64,000 nt of DNA from Leptospira ryugenii (GTDB lineage: Bacteria > Spirochaetota > Leptospiria > Leptospirales > Leptospiraceae), in the NCBI RefSeq assembly GCF_003114855.1, contig NZ_BFBB01000008.1, positions 558,001-622,000 on the forward strand. The letters are read 5' to 3'. The position numbers were made by a program, and so were the translations under genes. The notes under the pieces were generated by a model. That model did no database searches. It was given only the letters and a program-made list of their open reading frames with translations, and was not told the origin of the DNA. Below, one piece after another: positions 9,968 to 18,866 of the stretch. How positions within the stretch are numbered: the stretch's first letter is position 1; the number at the start of each line of letters is the position of its first letter.

Positions 9968-11147
9968 TCTCTACGTTCCCCCTAGAAAAATCTTACTCTT
10001 TTTGCTATCGCTATTAGTGACAGGTTCGCTAGCTCATGTTTTAAAAAAGAATGAAATTCCAATGCCCAAAGTTGAGTTTTCTATCGCCAAAACAGAAACC
10101 AAACCAGAGGAAGAGAAAGAAATAGAATTTATAACAGCACCTTGGACAGACATCAAAATCCGCACTAATGGTGTAGATCGTAAATATGGAAACATAGTTG
10201 GCATGCAGGTGTTTTTATTTGCTAAGGATTTTGCCAAACAAGAATGGTGGGCGCTTCGACTAGAAGAGTTACTAAAAAAAGGCAAAGATGCAAACATTTA
10301 TGATCGCAAAACAATCATTATCTTACCTGAGAATATCGGAACAGGTCTTGTGTTTTTGGGTGAAAAAGATTTTGTATTTGAAAAAGAAACATGGCAAGAG
10401 GCCATGGATGCTTTTGTCAAAAAACATGAATCAGAGCTCCAATCATTTCTCCCGGATTCAAAAAAACCAAAAGCTACATGGGAAGCTGCCTTTCGGTATC
10501 GCTCAGAAGAAATGGCAAAGGTCTACCAAGAGACCTTTTCTAAATTAGCAAATACATACAAAGTTCCCATCCTAGCTGGATCCATCATACTTCCTTCGCC
10601 CAAAGTAGTGAATGGTAATCTGGTGGTAGATCCGAAAGGTCCTCTTTATAATGTTTCCGTACCTTTCTCTGCCGATGGTCGCGTGATGGCACCTCTTCTG
10701 AAAAAAACCATTCTTACCGAAGAAGAAAAACAGATCTTAGAACCAGGTGAAAAAAACCAAGACCGGACTTGGATTGTTCCTGGTTGGAAAGTGGGTGTTT
10801 TTATGGGCTCAGAAGTTTTTTCTCTTCCTCTCTATGAAAGTTTACGTGGCAGACCCTTAGATGGTTTGGTGGCAATGTCTGCTTCTCTCTCGCCCTTAGA
10901 TACAAAATCCTTGGCCGATTTGATACCTGAAGATATCAGTTCACTTTCCGAAAATCAAATTTGGGAAACACAAGGTCTACCAAAACATATAAAATTGACG
11001 AGAGCAGTAGATCTTGTGCATGTTTTTTTACATGGTGATTTTTTTGGCACCAATCCGAAAGGCCGCACATTCAACCTGAGAGATTTTGTAAATGCGGACA
11101 ATGCAGAGTCGGATCAAGAGCCAACGATCTTGAATCTCTACTTCTAA
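9960..11147 (+). CDS. Membrane-anchored nitrilase-like (carbon-nitrogen hydrolase fold) protein
   Basis: The 395-residue product begins with one hydrophobic segment at about 9-26, and the rest should lie in the periplasm. The body has a carbon-nitrogen hydrolase pattern: IIILPEN for the glutamate, VPILAGSI for a core strand, and the [15 protein letters not shown] segment where active enzymes have an ICYE or VCYE cysteine. Here that cysteine position is Gly, so the classical Glu-Lys-Cys triad seems broken. It could be a binding protein or use another residue. Its ATG overlaps the end of the Nudix gene, which makes it the last gene of the run. Confidence 0.55.
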   Translation: MHNLYVPPRKILLFLLSLLVTGSLAHVLKKNEIPMPKVEFSIAKTETKPEEEKEIEFITAPWTDIKIRTNGVDRKYGNIVGMQVFLFAKDFAKQEWWALRLEELLKKGKDANIYDRKTIIILPENIGTGLVFLGEKDFVFEKETWQEAMDAFVKKHESELQSFLPDSKKPKATWEAAFRYRSEEMAKVYQETFSKLANTYKVPILAGSIILPSPKVVNGNLVVDPKGPLYNVSVPFSADGRVMAPLLKKTILTEEEKQILEPGEKNQDRTWIVPGWKVGVFMGSEVFSLPLYESLRGRPLDGLVAMSASLSPLDTKSLADLIPEDISSLSENQIWETQGLPKHIKLTRAVDLVHVFLHGDFFGTNPKGRTFNLRDFVNADNAESDQEPTILNLYF

Positions 11148-11195
11148 AAAGAGATTTGTTTAGCGACTTAATGTATTTTTTTATTTCCTTATTTT

Positions 11196-11438
11196 TTGGA
11201 AAATGCGTTTGACAGCCCAGAAATCGAAGACCAACCTTTCCTAGCTATGTCCAAGAAAGTTTCTGCAGCCAATGAATTCTATGTGAAATGCCCTTTGTAT
11301 ACAAAAGGTCTCAAAGAATGCCCAAGCTCAAAGAACCGTCTGCAGGCTGAGGACATGGAAACCCTCACTTCACATTGCCTTTCCGAAAAGTACAAGGCCT
11401 GTCAATTTTTTGAGCGCCAGAAAGAACAAGCAGCCTAA
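11196..11438 (+). CDS. Small four-cysteine protein, possible metal or Fe-S binder
   Basis: The product is at most 80 residues and has no signal peptide. It contains KCPLYTKGLKEC and HCLSEKYKACQFF, which makes a C-x9-C-x17-C-x7-C array. Such a layout occurs in small bacterial proteins thought to bind zinc or an iron-sulfur cluster; here that is inference only. The start is uncertain: TTG at 11196 or ATG at 11247, neither with a clear ribosome-binding site, and the first Cys follows both. It ends in a 4-base convergent overlap with the lipoprotein gene on the other strand. Confidence 0.6.
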   Translation: MENAFDSPEIEDQPFLAMSKKVSAANEFYVKCPLYTKGLKECPSSKNRLQAEDMETLTSHCLSEKYKACQFFERQKEQAA

Positions 11439-12553
11439 CTGTCTGCAGACTTCTTCACTTTTTTATAATAGTCCAGCATAATATAGTCTTCTTGGCTAAA
11501 GTTCAATTGGTCCAAGATGAGCTCGCCTTGTGCGTTTTCGTAGATAATGCGATCTCCATCGACAACCCAAAATCGTTCTAGGAAGAGTGGAAGGTGTTCC
11601 TTCTTTCCTAAAACCTTCCACTTCATAGGTTGCAAGGGTTCATTTTGGTTACCGGTCACAAATTCATCTTTGTTTGCCAATTTCCAAGAGTAGGCTTCTC
11701 GTGTCGAAATTGGGATCCCCCTTCCCAAAAAGGGAATGCGGTTTGTGGAATATTCGATTTCCTTTAGGTATAAATCGCCTATTTTTCCCGTAACAATATA
11801 TCCAGAATGACCGTTGTTATACGTGATTTTTGGCAATACGACATCTTTGGATAGCAATTGTACCTTTTTGGTTTGACTTTGATAAAGATACAAATTGTAC
11901 GCACCACCCGCACCGGACCAAACCAACCAATCTTCTCCTATGCTCGCTAACTGTAAGTTTGTTTTGAGTTTCGGGAATGGAGGTGGAAATTGGTCGAAAC
12001 TAATTATCTTTTTTGGATTTTTAGGATGGGAGGTGCGCTCTTCATATAAGTCATTCTCAAAAAAATAAAATATCTTATCTCCTTTGGGGCTAATACCCAT
12101 CCCTGTCTTGCATGGGATGTGTACGGCGGATTCGTATTCCACAGTAATGTTTAACAATGAATAGGCGTAAATGACACATCCTCCTTTTTGGCGCAAAGGA
12201 TATTGGATGATGGCAAATTCTGCATTTCCAGAAATGTGCAAAAGTTCGGGACGAATTTTCAATTCTAAGTTTTTTTGAGTATCTGTTATGAGATCTTTGT
12301 AGAAGACAGTTTTGTTTTCTGTCCAAACTATCTTTCTTCTGTCTTCTGACATTTGGAAGATTCTGGGTTGGTTGGGTTTTGATTTTGAAATGATTTCGGC
12401 ACTCGGGCGATTTTCGGAGAGGCGTTCTTTTAAAAGATCTAGAGCCTTTTCGTATTTTTCTTTGGAGATCAGTTCTTCGATCTCCATTACTAAGTTTTCA
12501 TGATCAGATTTGCAGGAGAGAATGAAAAGAAATAGGAAGTAAAAGAATTTCAC
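11435..12553 (-). CDS. Lipoprotein with N-terminal helical repeat and beta-rich body
   Basis: The 372-residue product starts at GTG (12553), overlapping the upstream stop as GTGA. The signal sequence ends in FILSC, a plausible spirochaete lipobox with the acylated Cys near position 14. Residues about 20-50 look like one TPR-type helical pair. The remainder is rich in short beta strands with Trp, such as IVWTENK and WLVWSGAGG, as in beta-propeller proteins. Function is unknown. It is translationally coupled to the EcsC-like protein encoded upstream. Confidence 0.65.
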   Translation of the reverse strand: MKFFYFLFLFILSCKSDHENLVMEIEELISKEKYEKALDLLKERLSENRPSAEIISKSKPNQPRIFQMSEDRRKIVWTENKTVFYKDLITDTQKNLELKIRPELLHISGNAEFAIIQYPLRQKGGCVIYAYSLLNITVEYESAVHIPCKTGMGISPKGDKIFYFFENDLYEERTSHPKNPKKIISFDQFPPPFPKLKTNLQLASIGEDWLVWSGAGGAYNLYLYQSQTKKVQLLSKDVVLPKITYNNGHSGYIVTGKIGDLYLKEIEYSTNRIPFLGRGIPISTREAYSWKLANKDEFVTGNQNEPLQPMKWKVLGKKEHLPLFLERFWVVDGDRIIYENAQGELILDQLNFSQEDYIMLDYYKKVKKSADS

Positions 12554-13179
12554 GAAGTTAGAAGCTCCGATGTTTGGGATAGAGTTTCAATTTCTTTGGA
12601 GAATAGACTCTTTGCCTGCAAACCTATGGACTTGGTATCATAATAAGTGAGAGTACCTGTAAGAAAGGCTCCACCAATTGGAATCCACCGTGTGAACTGT
12701 TTACGGAACATACGTTGTGAGATCATAATACCTATTTTTTCTAAAAAGCTTTGGAAAAACCTAACAGTTGTGGGGCGAATTAAAATTCGCATAGAAGATT
12801 CTTCGATCACTTTTCGGAATATTTGTGCTCCCGCATTTTTGAACATACAATACAAAAGCAATTCCTTGGTGACCTGCACTTCTTTGCCGAGAAGAGCAGC
12901 AATATCAATCACCAATTGGCCTTGGATGCGGTAGATCATCAATAACTCAGGTAAGATGCTAAGTAAACCTAGAGGTCCTGGAGGAAGGGAACAGGTCCCA
13001 CTTATCAAAGCACATTTTAAAGAGGCATTTTGGATGAGTTCTTGGATCAGTTCATTGGGCGCCTGGATGGTTGGTGCATAGGGGCTTTTGTATTCTTCCA
13101 ATCCTGTAAATAGATCGATGAGGCTTTCTAAAAAGCTATTTTGAGACCTTGGAAGGTGGTTTTGCGCATCTTTCGTCAT
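12550..13179 (-). CDS. EcsC-like family protein
   Basis: The frame is open to 13308, but the ATG at 13179 gives the sensible start (MTKDAQNH...) and leaves room for promoters facing prfA. The product of about 209 residues has the layout of EcsC-family proteins: a hydrophobic segment with LPPGPLGLL near the middle, a long helical part, and a terminal [16 protein letters not shown] motif with a Gly-rich turn. EcsC-like proteins are membrane-associated and poorly understood. The stop overlaps the GTG of the downstream lipoprotein gene, so the two are probably co-expressed. Confidence 0.55.
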   Translation of the reverse strand: MTKDAQNHLPRSQNSFLESLIDLFTGLEEYKSPYAPTIQAPNELIQELIQNASLKCALISGTCSLPPGPLGLLSILPELLMIYRIQGQLVIDIAALLGKEVQVTKELLLYCMFKNAGAQIFRKVIEESSMRILIRPTTVRFFQSFLEKIGIMISQRMFRKQFTRWIPIGGAFLTGTLTYYDTKSIGLQAKSLFSKEIETLSQTSELLTS

Positions 13180-13236
13180 ACTACAATAGAGATTTTGGTT
13201 TATCAAAATCGGGCATTCTATACCCTTTCCATAGAC

Positions 13237-14298
13237 ATGATAGACAGATTGAAAAAAATACAAGAAAAATACCTTCGGATTGAGGATGAACTTGGTACAG
13301 CTACTCAATCGGATCAGTTGAAGAACTTATCCAAGGAGAGATCTCGACTAACACCTGTCTATAACAAGGCCGCTGAGTACATCAAAATCACAAAAGATAT
13401 TGAAGACGCGAAAAAATTATTAAACTCTGAAAACGATCCCGAAATGCACTCTATGTTGAAGACAGAGATCGAAGAAGGAGAAACCAAACTAGAAAACCTA
13501 TCTAAAGAACTTGAAATCATGTTGCTACCGCCTGATCCCAACTCGGGCAAAAGTATCCTTGTGGAAATCCGTGCCGGAACTGGTGGAGAAGAATCGGGAT
13601 TGTTCTGTGCCGATCTATTCCGTATGTATAGCAAGTATGCTGATAAGATGGGTATGAAAGTGGACATCATAGATTTAAGCCCCACAGGGATTGGTGGCTA
13701 CAAGGAAGTCGTTTTTTCCTTGGATGATGACCGCGCTTATGACCTATTCAAATTTGAGTCTGGCACACACCGCGTACAAAGGATTCCAGAAACGGAATCT
13801 GGCGGTAGGATCCATACCTCTGCGGTCACGGTCGCGGTTCTTCCTGAAGTGGAAGAAAGAGAAATCGAGATCAAAGAAAGTGACCTAAGGATTGATGTGT
13901 ATCGTTCCTCGGGTGCTGGTGGACAGCACGTTAACACAACGGACTCTGCTGTTCGGATCACACACATTCCTACCGGTATTGTCTCTGCATCACAGGAAGA
14001 AAGGTCTCAAATTAAAAACAGGGATAAGGCGATGCGTATGCTCCGCGCAAGGATTGCCGATCAATTGGCTTTATCCGCCAAACAAAGTGCAGATGCTCTT
14101 AAAAAATCACAAGTTGGCTCTGGAGACCGTTCTGAGCGAATCCGCACCTACAATTTTCCGCAAGGCCGTTGTACAGACCATAGGATAGGGTTTACGAGCC
14201 ACAATCTCCCTGCCATTATGGAAGGCGATTTGGAAGAGCTCATAGATGCTCTAGTCCAAGAAGACCGGGCAAAACGCCTAGCGGATGCAAAAGCCTAG
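13237..14298 (+). CDS. prfA: Peptide chain release factor 1
   Basis: The ATG at 13237 gives [12 protein letters not shown] and a 353-residue protein, the normal length for RF1; the frame is open further upstream without a sensible start. The peptidyl-tRNA hydrolysis motif GGQ is present in [16 protein letters not shown]. The tripeptide that reads stop codons is P-E-T, in [15 protein letters not shown], which fits the RF1-type PxT and not the RF2 SPF. It ends translation at UAA and UAG on the ribosome. The HemK-type methyltransferase that often follows prfA is absent here; a protease gene follows instead. Confidence 0.95.
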   Translation: MIDRLKKIQEKYLRIEDELGTATQSDQLKNLSKERSRLTPVYNKAAEYIKITKDIEDAKKLLNSENDPEMHSMLKTEIEEGETKLENLSKELEIMLLPPDPNSGKSILVEIRAGTGGEESGLFCADLFRMYSKYADKMGMKVDIIDLSPTGIGGYKEVVFSLDDDRAYDLFKFESGTHRVQRIPETESGGRIHTSAVTVAVLPEVEEREIEIKESDLRIDVYRSSGAGGQHVNTTDSAVRITHIPTGIVSASQEERSQIKNRDKAMRMLRARIADQLALSAKQSADALKKSQVGSGDRSERIRTYNFPQGRCTDHRIGFTSHNLPAIMEGDLEELIDALVQEDRAKRLADAKA

Positions 14299-14360
14299 AA
14301 TTTTTGCTTGCTCAAGAAATTTTTTTGAATGAAATCTGTTAAGTACAATAGGTAGGGCAA

Positions 14361-16025
14361 ATGCGTTCGATTAGTCTTCTTATCCTTTCCATTACTTTGT
14401 TTTCGAATCTCTATTGCAAGAAGTCGAAGAACGATGATTTCAATGATCTATTGCTTTTGTATCTTTTTAGTACGAGGGCGAATGCGACCGCTTGTGGAAT
14501 TACAAGTGACGACCCTCTTTATACTAATCAATGGCATTTGAACAATGTTGGTCAATCAGGTGGAACTACAGGTGAAGACGCTCGCGTTTTGTCAGTGTGG
14601 AATGAGTCGGTTTTTGGATCAGGCGTTAATGTAGCGGTGGTCGACGATGGTCTGGAAGAGTCCCATGAGGATTTGAAAGCTAATATATCTACTTCAATTC
14701 CAGGTATTAATCTAGTTAACGATACTTCAAGTCCTACGCATATATTTTCAAATTCATATCATGGCTCAGCGGTTGCTGGTGTCATTGGTGCGAGAGCTTC
14801 AAATTCATTGGGTGGACGTGGAGCAGCACCGTGCGTGAATTTAGTTGGTGTCGATATCCTTGAACAAAATACAATCCCGAGCTCTGATGAATTCTCGGCA
14901 ATGACTCATAATGTAAGCGCGATTGCCATATCGAACAATAGTTGGGGGGCACCTGACAATTATGGAACATATAGTGCATCATCCTCACTATGGAGATCGG
15001 GTATCGATACTGGAGTGTCTTCAGGACGGCAAGGGAAGGGTACGCTTTATTTTTGGGCTGCCGGGAATGGGGGGAACCCTGCATTTCCTACCACGAACAT
15101 AAAATTTGATAATTCAAATTATGATGGCCAGGCGAATTATTATGGCGTTATGGCAATTGGTGGTATTGGGCAAAATGGAAAAAGAGCTGCGTATTCTGAA
15201 AGTGGAGCTAACGTCTTAGCAGTGACCCATACTCAAGGTAATGATACAACTACCTATACGACTGCAATAACGACTGTAGATGCAACTGGAAATAGAGGTT
15301 CCAACAATAGTACAAAAACAAGTGATCTGAGCGATAGGAACTACACAAAATTTTTTAATGGTACATCATCTGCAGCGCCTTTAGCAGCAGGAATAGCTGC
15401 ACTACTTATTAGTAAGTATCCTGATCTCAGTTGGCGAGATGTAAGAGAATTAATTGCGTATTCTGCCAGAAAGAATGATGCTTCCGATTCCGACTGGAGA
15501 CAGAATGCAGCCGGTTTGAATATTAATCATCAATATGGCTTCGGTGCAATCGATGGGGAAGCGTTGTTAAATAGAGCAAAAAACTGGAATAGAATAGTCA
15601 CAAATCAATCAGTAGTAACTGGCAATGCCGATACGACATCACGAGCAATACCTGATAATAATGCGACAGGAGTTAGTTTTACTTATACGTTCTCAAGTTC
15701 TTTAACTTACACTGAATTCGTGGCAGTTGAATTTGGAACGGGACATACTTATTATCCTGAATTGGATATTGAAATAACATCTCCGAATGGTACTGTAAGT
15801 AAATTAGCGGAATCGCATAGATGTTATAGAGTATTGTACTCAACAACGTGTTCTTCTGGATCGACAACAATAGCAAGTTCTACTGGTAGTAGCATTTATC
15901 GATTTGGTCTCGTGCGAACTTTGGGAGAAAATCCTAACGGAAATTGGAGCGTAAAAGTTGCCGATACAAGCGCAGCTGACACTGGTAGCGTAAATTATAT
16001 CAGACTTACAGTTTATGGAAGGTAA
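14361..16025 (+). CDS. Kexin-like (S8B) subtilase lipoprotein with P domain and no propeptide
   Basis: The 554-residue product has a signal sequence with a plausible lipobox (SNLYC, Cys19). By residue 50 it already enters the catalytic domain (DPLYTNQWHL), so there is no room for a propeptide. Catalytic residues are clear: Asp95 in VVDDG, His134 in SYHGSAVAG, oxyanion Asn236 in AAGNGG and Ser336 in GTSSAAPLAAG, the kexin/furin form. SNNSWG at 191-196 also fits proprotein convertases. The last 130 or so residues form a P domain. It is likely displayed on the cell surface or in the periplasm. Two prodomain-like genes follow directly. DNA composition is visibly AT-richer than the neighbours. Confidence 0.85.
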   Translation: MRSISLLILSITLFSNLYCKKSKNDDFNDLLLLYLFSTRANATACGITSDDPLYTNQWHLNNVGQSGGTTGEDARVLSVWNESVFGSGVNVAVVDDGLEESHEDLKANISTSIPGINLVNDTSSPTHIFSNSYHGSAVAGVIGARASNSLGGRGAAPCVNLVGVDILEQNTIPSSDEFSAMTHNVSAIAISNNSWGAPDNYGTYSASSSLWRSGIDTGVSSGRQGKGTLYFWAAGNGGNPAFPTTNIKFDNSNYDGQANYYGVMAIGGIGQNGKRAAYSESGANVLAVTHTQGNDTTTYTTAITTVDATGNRGSNNSTKTSDLSDRNYTKFFNGTSSAAPLAAGIAALLISKYPDLSWRDVRELIAYSARKNDASDSDWRQNAAGLNINHQYGFGAIDGEALLNRAKNWNRIVTNQSVVTGNADTTSRAIPDNNATGVSFTYTFSSSLTYTEFVAVEFGTGHTYYPELDIEITSPNGTVSKLAESHRCYRVLYSTTCSSGSTTIASSTGSSIYRFGLVRTLGENPNGNWSVKVADTSAADTGSVNYIRLTVYGR

Positions 16026-16032
16026 ATCTCAA

Positions 16033-16623
16033 ATGAAGAATAATCTTATTACATCCTTTTTAATTATTTTTTTATCGTTAATGTCCTGCGTTTTTTCAGA
16101 ACCGAAGTTAGCAGTGAATAAATTTCAAGATGGTCCACTTCCAATTAGACATGAGGGAGTTTTGAAAACCATTTATCCTCGCCACGAATATATTGCTGAG
16201 AATACGAAAACGTCGTCTATAGTTTCGAAGATAGATAAATATGCAAAAAATGTAGGCGGAGAGACTAATGGATGGACGATTAAAAAATTATCAACATCGT
16301 ATAATTCGAAATCCTTTGTTTCCTCAGAAAAACTCGCAGATTCATTAACTCAGGTGTTTTCATTTAGCAATGATCAAGAAAATGGATTTTTTATAGTTCC
16401 TGGACTTGTGGTCGTACTGTTTAAGAATAAAATGACTCCTGCTTTGATCCAGCAATGGTCAGAAAAATATAGTATAGGTGGTTATAGGATTTTAAGTGAA
16501 AAAATCATTACTTTAGATTATTCTCCTGGATTAAGTGCGATAGAAAATGCTGAAAAAATTCGCTCATATGATTTTGTCGAGGATGCTTATGCAGATATTG
16601 CTCAACAAAAAGTCCCAAAGTAA
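16033..16623 (+). CDS. Exported lipoprotein resembling a stand-alone subtilase prodomain
   Basis: The ATG at 16033 follows a GGAAGG ribosome-binding sequence that overlaps the end of the protease gene, and it yields a signal peptide with lipobox SLMSC. The product is 196 residues. Its last 90 residues follow the fervidolysin/I9-type propeptide pattern: a VPGLVVVLF strand, an ALIQQWSEKY helix, IITLDYS, then an AENAEKIRS-like helix and a final VEDAYAD strand. Such domains fold and inhibit subtilases. The protease just upstream lacks one, so this protein probably acts in trans as chaperone and inhibitor. That role is inference. AT-rich like the protease gene. Confidence 0.65.
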   Translation: MKNNLITSFLIIFLSLMSCVFSEPKLAVNKFQDGPLPIRHEGVLKTIYPRHEYIAENTKTSSIVSKIDKYAKNVGGETNGWTIKKLSTSYNSKSFVSSEKLADSLTQVFSFSNDQENGFFIVPGLVVVLFKNKMTPALIQQWSEKYSIGGYRILSEKIITLDYSPGLSAIENAEKIRSYDFVEDAYADIAQQKVPK

Positions 16624-17209
16624 TCTATATATTTTAGCAGGTATATTCATTGTTTCCTTTCTTATACCTGCCTCGCTATTTTGCGAGTCTTTCTACTACT
16701 ATGAAGGCAACCAAAGGGTTTCTTTGGAGCTAGAGCCCAATTTGGTAGCGGAGTTTGGCTTCCAAGCGGATGGCCAAGGGAGAACGGTGCGCTCCACGGT
16801 GCAAAAGGTGGATACAGGTGCGCGGTTGCAAAGTTCCCATGGCTCTGTGGGTGTCTGGAAAACTGAGTCGGGTAAAATAGAACCAAGCTCTCTCTCCAAA
16901 TCACTCAGCCCAAGCCAGAGTAACCAATTCTCGCCTGTCTTCAAACAAACCAAGGGAATTACACTGATGGCTTTGCCTGGCAACATCATCGTAGAGTTAG
17001 ATGCGAGCCTAGACCAGAAAAAAGCAGAAGTATTCTTTGGACAAAGGGGCTTACGGATCGTACGCAAATTGGATATGGTAGGACGGAATTTTTACGAAGT
17101 GGAAACACCTGCCGGGGCTGAGTCTTTAAACATTGCCAACTCACTCTATGGCCAAACAGGTGTTATTTCGAGTATGCCGAACTGGTGGCGAGAAGTAACA
17201 GCGAAATAG
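16589..17209 (+). CDS. Second exported prodomain-like protein downstream of the protease
   Basis: I choose the ATG at 16589, which overlaps the previous gene by 35 bases and precedes a hydrophobic export signal ending near ASLFCES. In-frame ATGs at 16568 and 16583 are alternatives. The C-terminal 85 residues repeat the architecture of the preceding protein: an LPGNIIVEL strand, a KKAEVFFGQR helix, NFYEVETPAG, an SLNIANSLYG helix and a terminal SSMPNWW, close to the PN-W/Y end of subtilase propeptides. The first 100 residues are of unknown type. G+C is clearly higher than in the two preceding genes. It converges on the histidine kinase gene with no spacer. Confidence 0.6.
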   Translation: MQILLNKKSQSNLYILAGIFIVSFLIPASLFCESFYYYEGNQRVSLELEPNLVAEFGFQADGQGRTVRSTVQKVDTGARLQSSHGSVGVWKTESGKIEPSSLSKSLSPSQSNQFSPVFKQTKGITLMALPGNIIVELDASLDQKKAEVFFGQRGLRIVRKLDMVGRNFYEVETPAGAESLNIANSLYGQTGVISSMPNWWREVTAK

Positions 17210-18859
17210 TCAAGATTTGAATGGGAAGAGATTGTCCGGATCCTTCCCATAGTAATAGATCAACTTTAACAGATCAGACTTTCGGACAGGTTTTGTCAGA
17301 TAGGAATTGCAACCTGCTTCAAAACTCGCTTTAATGTCTTCCTTAGAAACATTTGCCGTCAAAGCTATGATGGGCAGTGCCTTTGCTTCTGAAATGGAGT
17401 GGCTACTTTCGTAGTGTCGGATCTTTGTGATAGACTCGTTGCCATCCATGATGGGCATCTGAACATCCATTAGCACCAGATCAAATTTTGACTGGATCAC
17501 TTTATCAAAGGCGACTTTTCCATTCTCTGCTACTTCAATTTCAATCGGATACTTACGAACCAAGGTCTGTACTAAAAAAACATTCTCAGGCGAATCCTCG
17601 GCCAATAAAATTTTCAATTTAGGGAAGTGTTCTGGATCAGGTAGTTCCAAATCTTCCCAATGGTCTCGTTTTAATTCCTCTTGTTCATGATACGGATTGT
17701 ACGGTAGAATGACTTTAAATTTTGAACCAACACCTTCTCGGCTCTCGACTGATAGTTTTCCAGACATCAACTCAGCTAGTTTTTTAGAAATTGTTAAACC
17801 TAAACCAGTGCCACCAAACTTACGTGTATTGGAATTGTCTACTTGCGTAAAACTATCAAAAATACTTTGTAATTTGGATTCCGGAATTCCAATACCGGTG
17901 TCTTCCACTTCTATCAGAAGCATTTCCTTGTGCTCCACTATGTCCACAGTATGCGATATGCTCAAGTTGATATGACCTTCATTGGTAAACTTAACCGCGT
18001 TGCCTAACAAATTGATCAATATTTGTTGGAGCCGAATCGGATCACCATAGATAGAGGTCGCTAAACCTGGGAAGATGGAGGATTGCAAGGCTACACCTTT
18101 ATTCTTTGCCCGTAGATAAAATAATGATAATGTCTCTTCGATTACATTTTTAAGAGAAAAGGGATGGTTTTCGATTTCAATCTTCCCTGCTTCGATCCTA
18201 GAAAGATCCAAGATATCATTAATGAGATTGAATAAAGCTTTACCTGAATTTCGTAGAACTTCCAAATATTTTTTTTGGTCAGAATCCAATCTTGTTTCTT
18301 CCAAAACTTCAGTCATCCCCAAGATAGAATTGAGAGGAGTTCTAATCTCATGACTCATCGAAGCTAAGAACAAAGACTTGGCATGAGATGCTTGGATGGC
18401 CGCTTCTTTTAGCTGTGTAGCAACATTCATTTGCTCACGTAACATACTTTCCCGAACGACTTGTTGCGTCACATCAGAGATCTGCACCATGGCAAGAGTT
18501 TCCTCACTGTTCTCAATGGGGATCGGAATGATATGAATGAATTGGTGGATGCGTTTGTTATCAATTTGGTTTTTTCTGGATTCAAAGAGTGGAAATGGAA
18601 AAGGATTTAAAGTTTGGGTTAGGATAGAATATTGGCGGTCCTCCAAACACAACTGTATCGATCTGTGAAGCCTTGTGCCTTTCAGTTCAGGAAATACTTG
18701 GATAAAATTTTTTTCGCAAACATCGATCTCTTGTAACAGAGCGTACTTCAAAAACCACTGATTGACTAGAGAGATAGTTTCTTCTTGATCAATGATGAGG
18801 ATACCAATACCAGACTTTCGGATAATGGTTTCTAATACATTGATGGAAAACGATCTCAC
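17210..18859 (-). CDS. Hybrid sensor histidine kinase with PAS and receiver domains
   Basis: The 549-residue soluble protein has a PAS-like sensor at about 5-130, then HisKA with the phosphorylated His170 in SMSHEIRTPLN, then HATPase_c with the N box near 285, G1 box EDTGIGIP near 319 and G2 box GGTGLGL near 349. A receiver domain at about 414-535 follows, with Asp465 in LMDVQMP and Lys523 in LTKP. It has no membrane segment, so it probably senses a cytoplasmic signal or partner. It is the last gene of a minus-strand operon with the CheC-like and CheY-like genes, with 7 bases to its neighbour. Confidence 0.9.
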   Translation of the reverse strand: MRSFSINVLETIIRKSGIGILIIDQEETISLVNQWFLKYALLQEIDVCEKNFIQVFPELKGTRLHRSIQLCLEDRQYSILTQTLNPFPFPLFESRKNQIDNKRIHQFIHIIPIPIENSEETLAMVQISDVTQQVVRESMLREQMNVATQLKEAAIQASHAKSLFLASMSHEIRTPLNSILGMTEVLEETRLDSDQKKYLEVLRNSGKALFNLINDILDLSRIEAGKIEIENHPFSLKNVIEETLSLFYLRAKNKGVALQSSIFPGLATSIYGDPIRLQQILINLLGNAVKFTNEGHINLSISHTVDIVEHKEMLLIEVEDTGIGIPESKLQSIFDSFTQVDNSNTRKFGGTGLGLTISKKLAELMSGKLSVESREGVGSKFKVILPYNPYHEQEELKRDHWEDLELPDPEHFPKLKILLAEDSPENVFLVQTLVRKYPIEIEVAENGKVAFDKVIQSKFDLVLMDVQMPIMDGNESITKIRHYESSHSISEAKALPIIALTANVSKEDIKASFEAGCNSYLTKPVRKSDLLKLIYYYGKDPDNLFPFKS

Positions 18860-18866
18860 TGATAGG

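Noticed and set aside
13141..13236. N-terminal extension of prfA to 13141
   Set aside because: The added residues do not fit RF1, which starts at MIDRLKK, and they overlap the EcsC-like gene start region.
14299..14360. Possible terminator after prfA
   Set aside because: Only a four-base stem (CTTG/CAAG) is present near T-runs; too weak to call.
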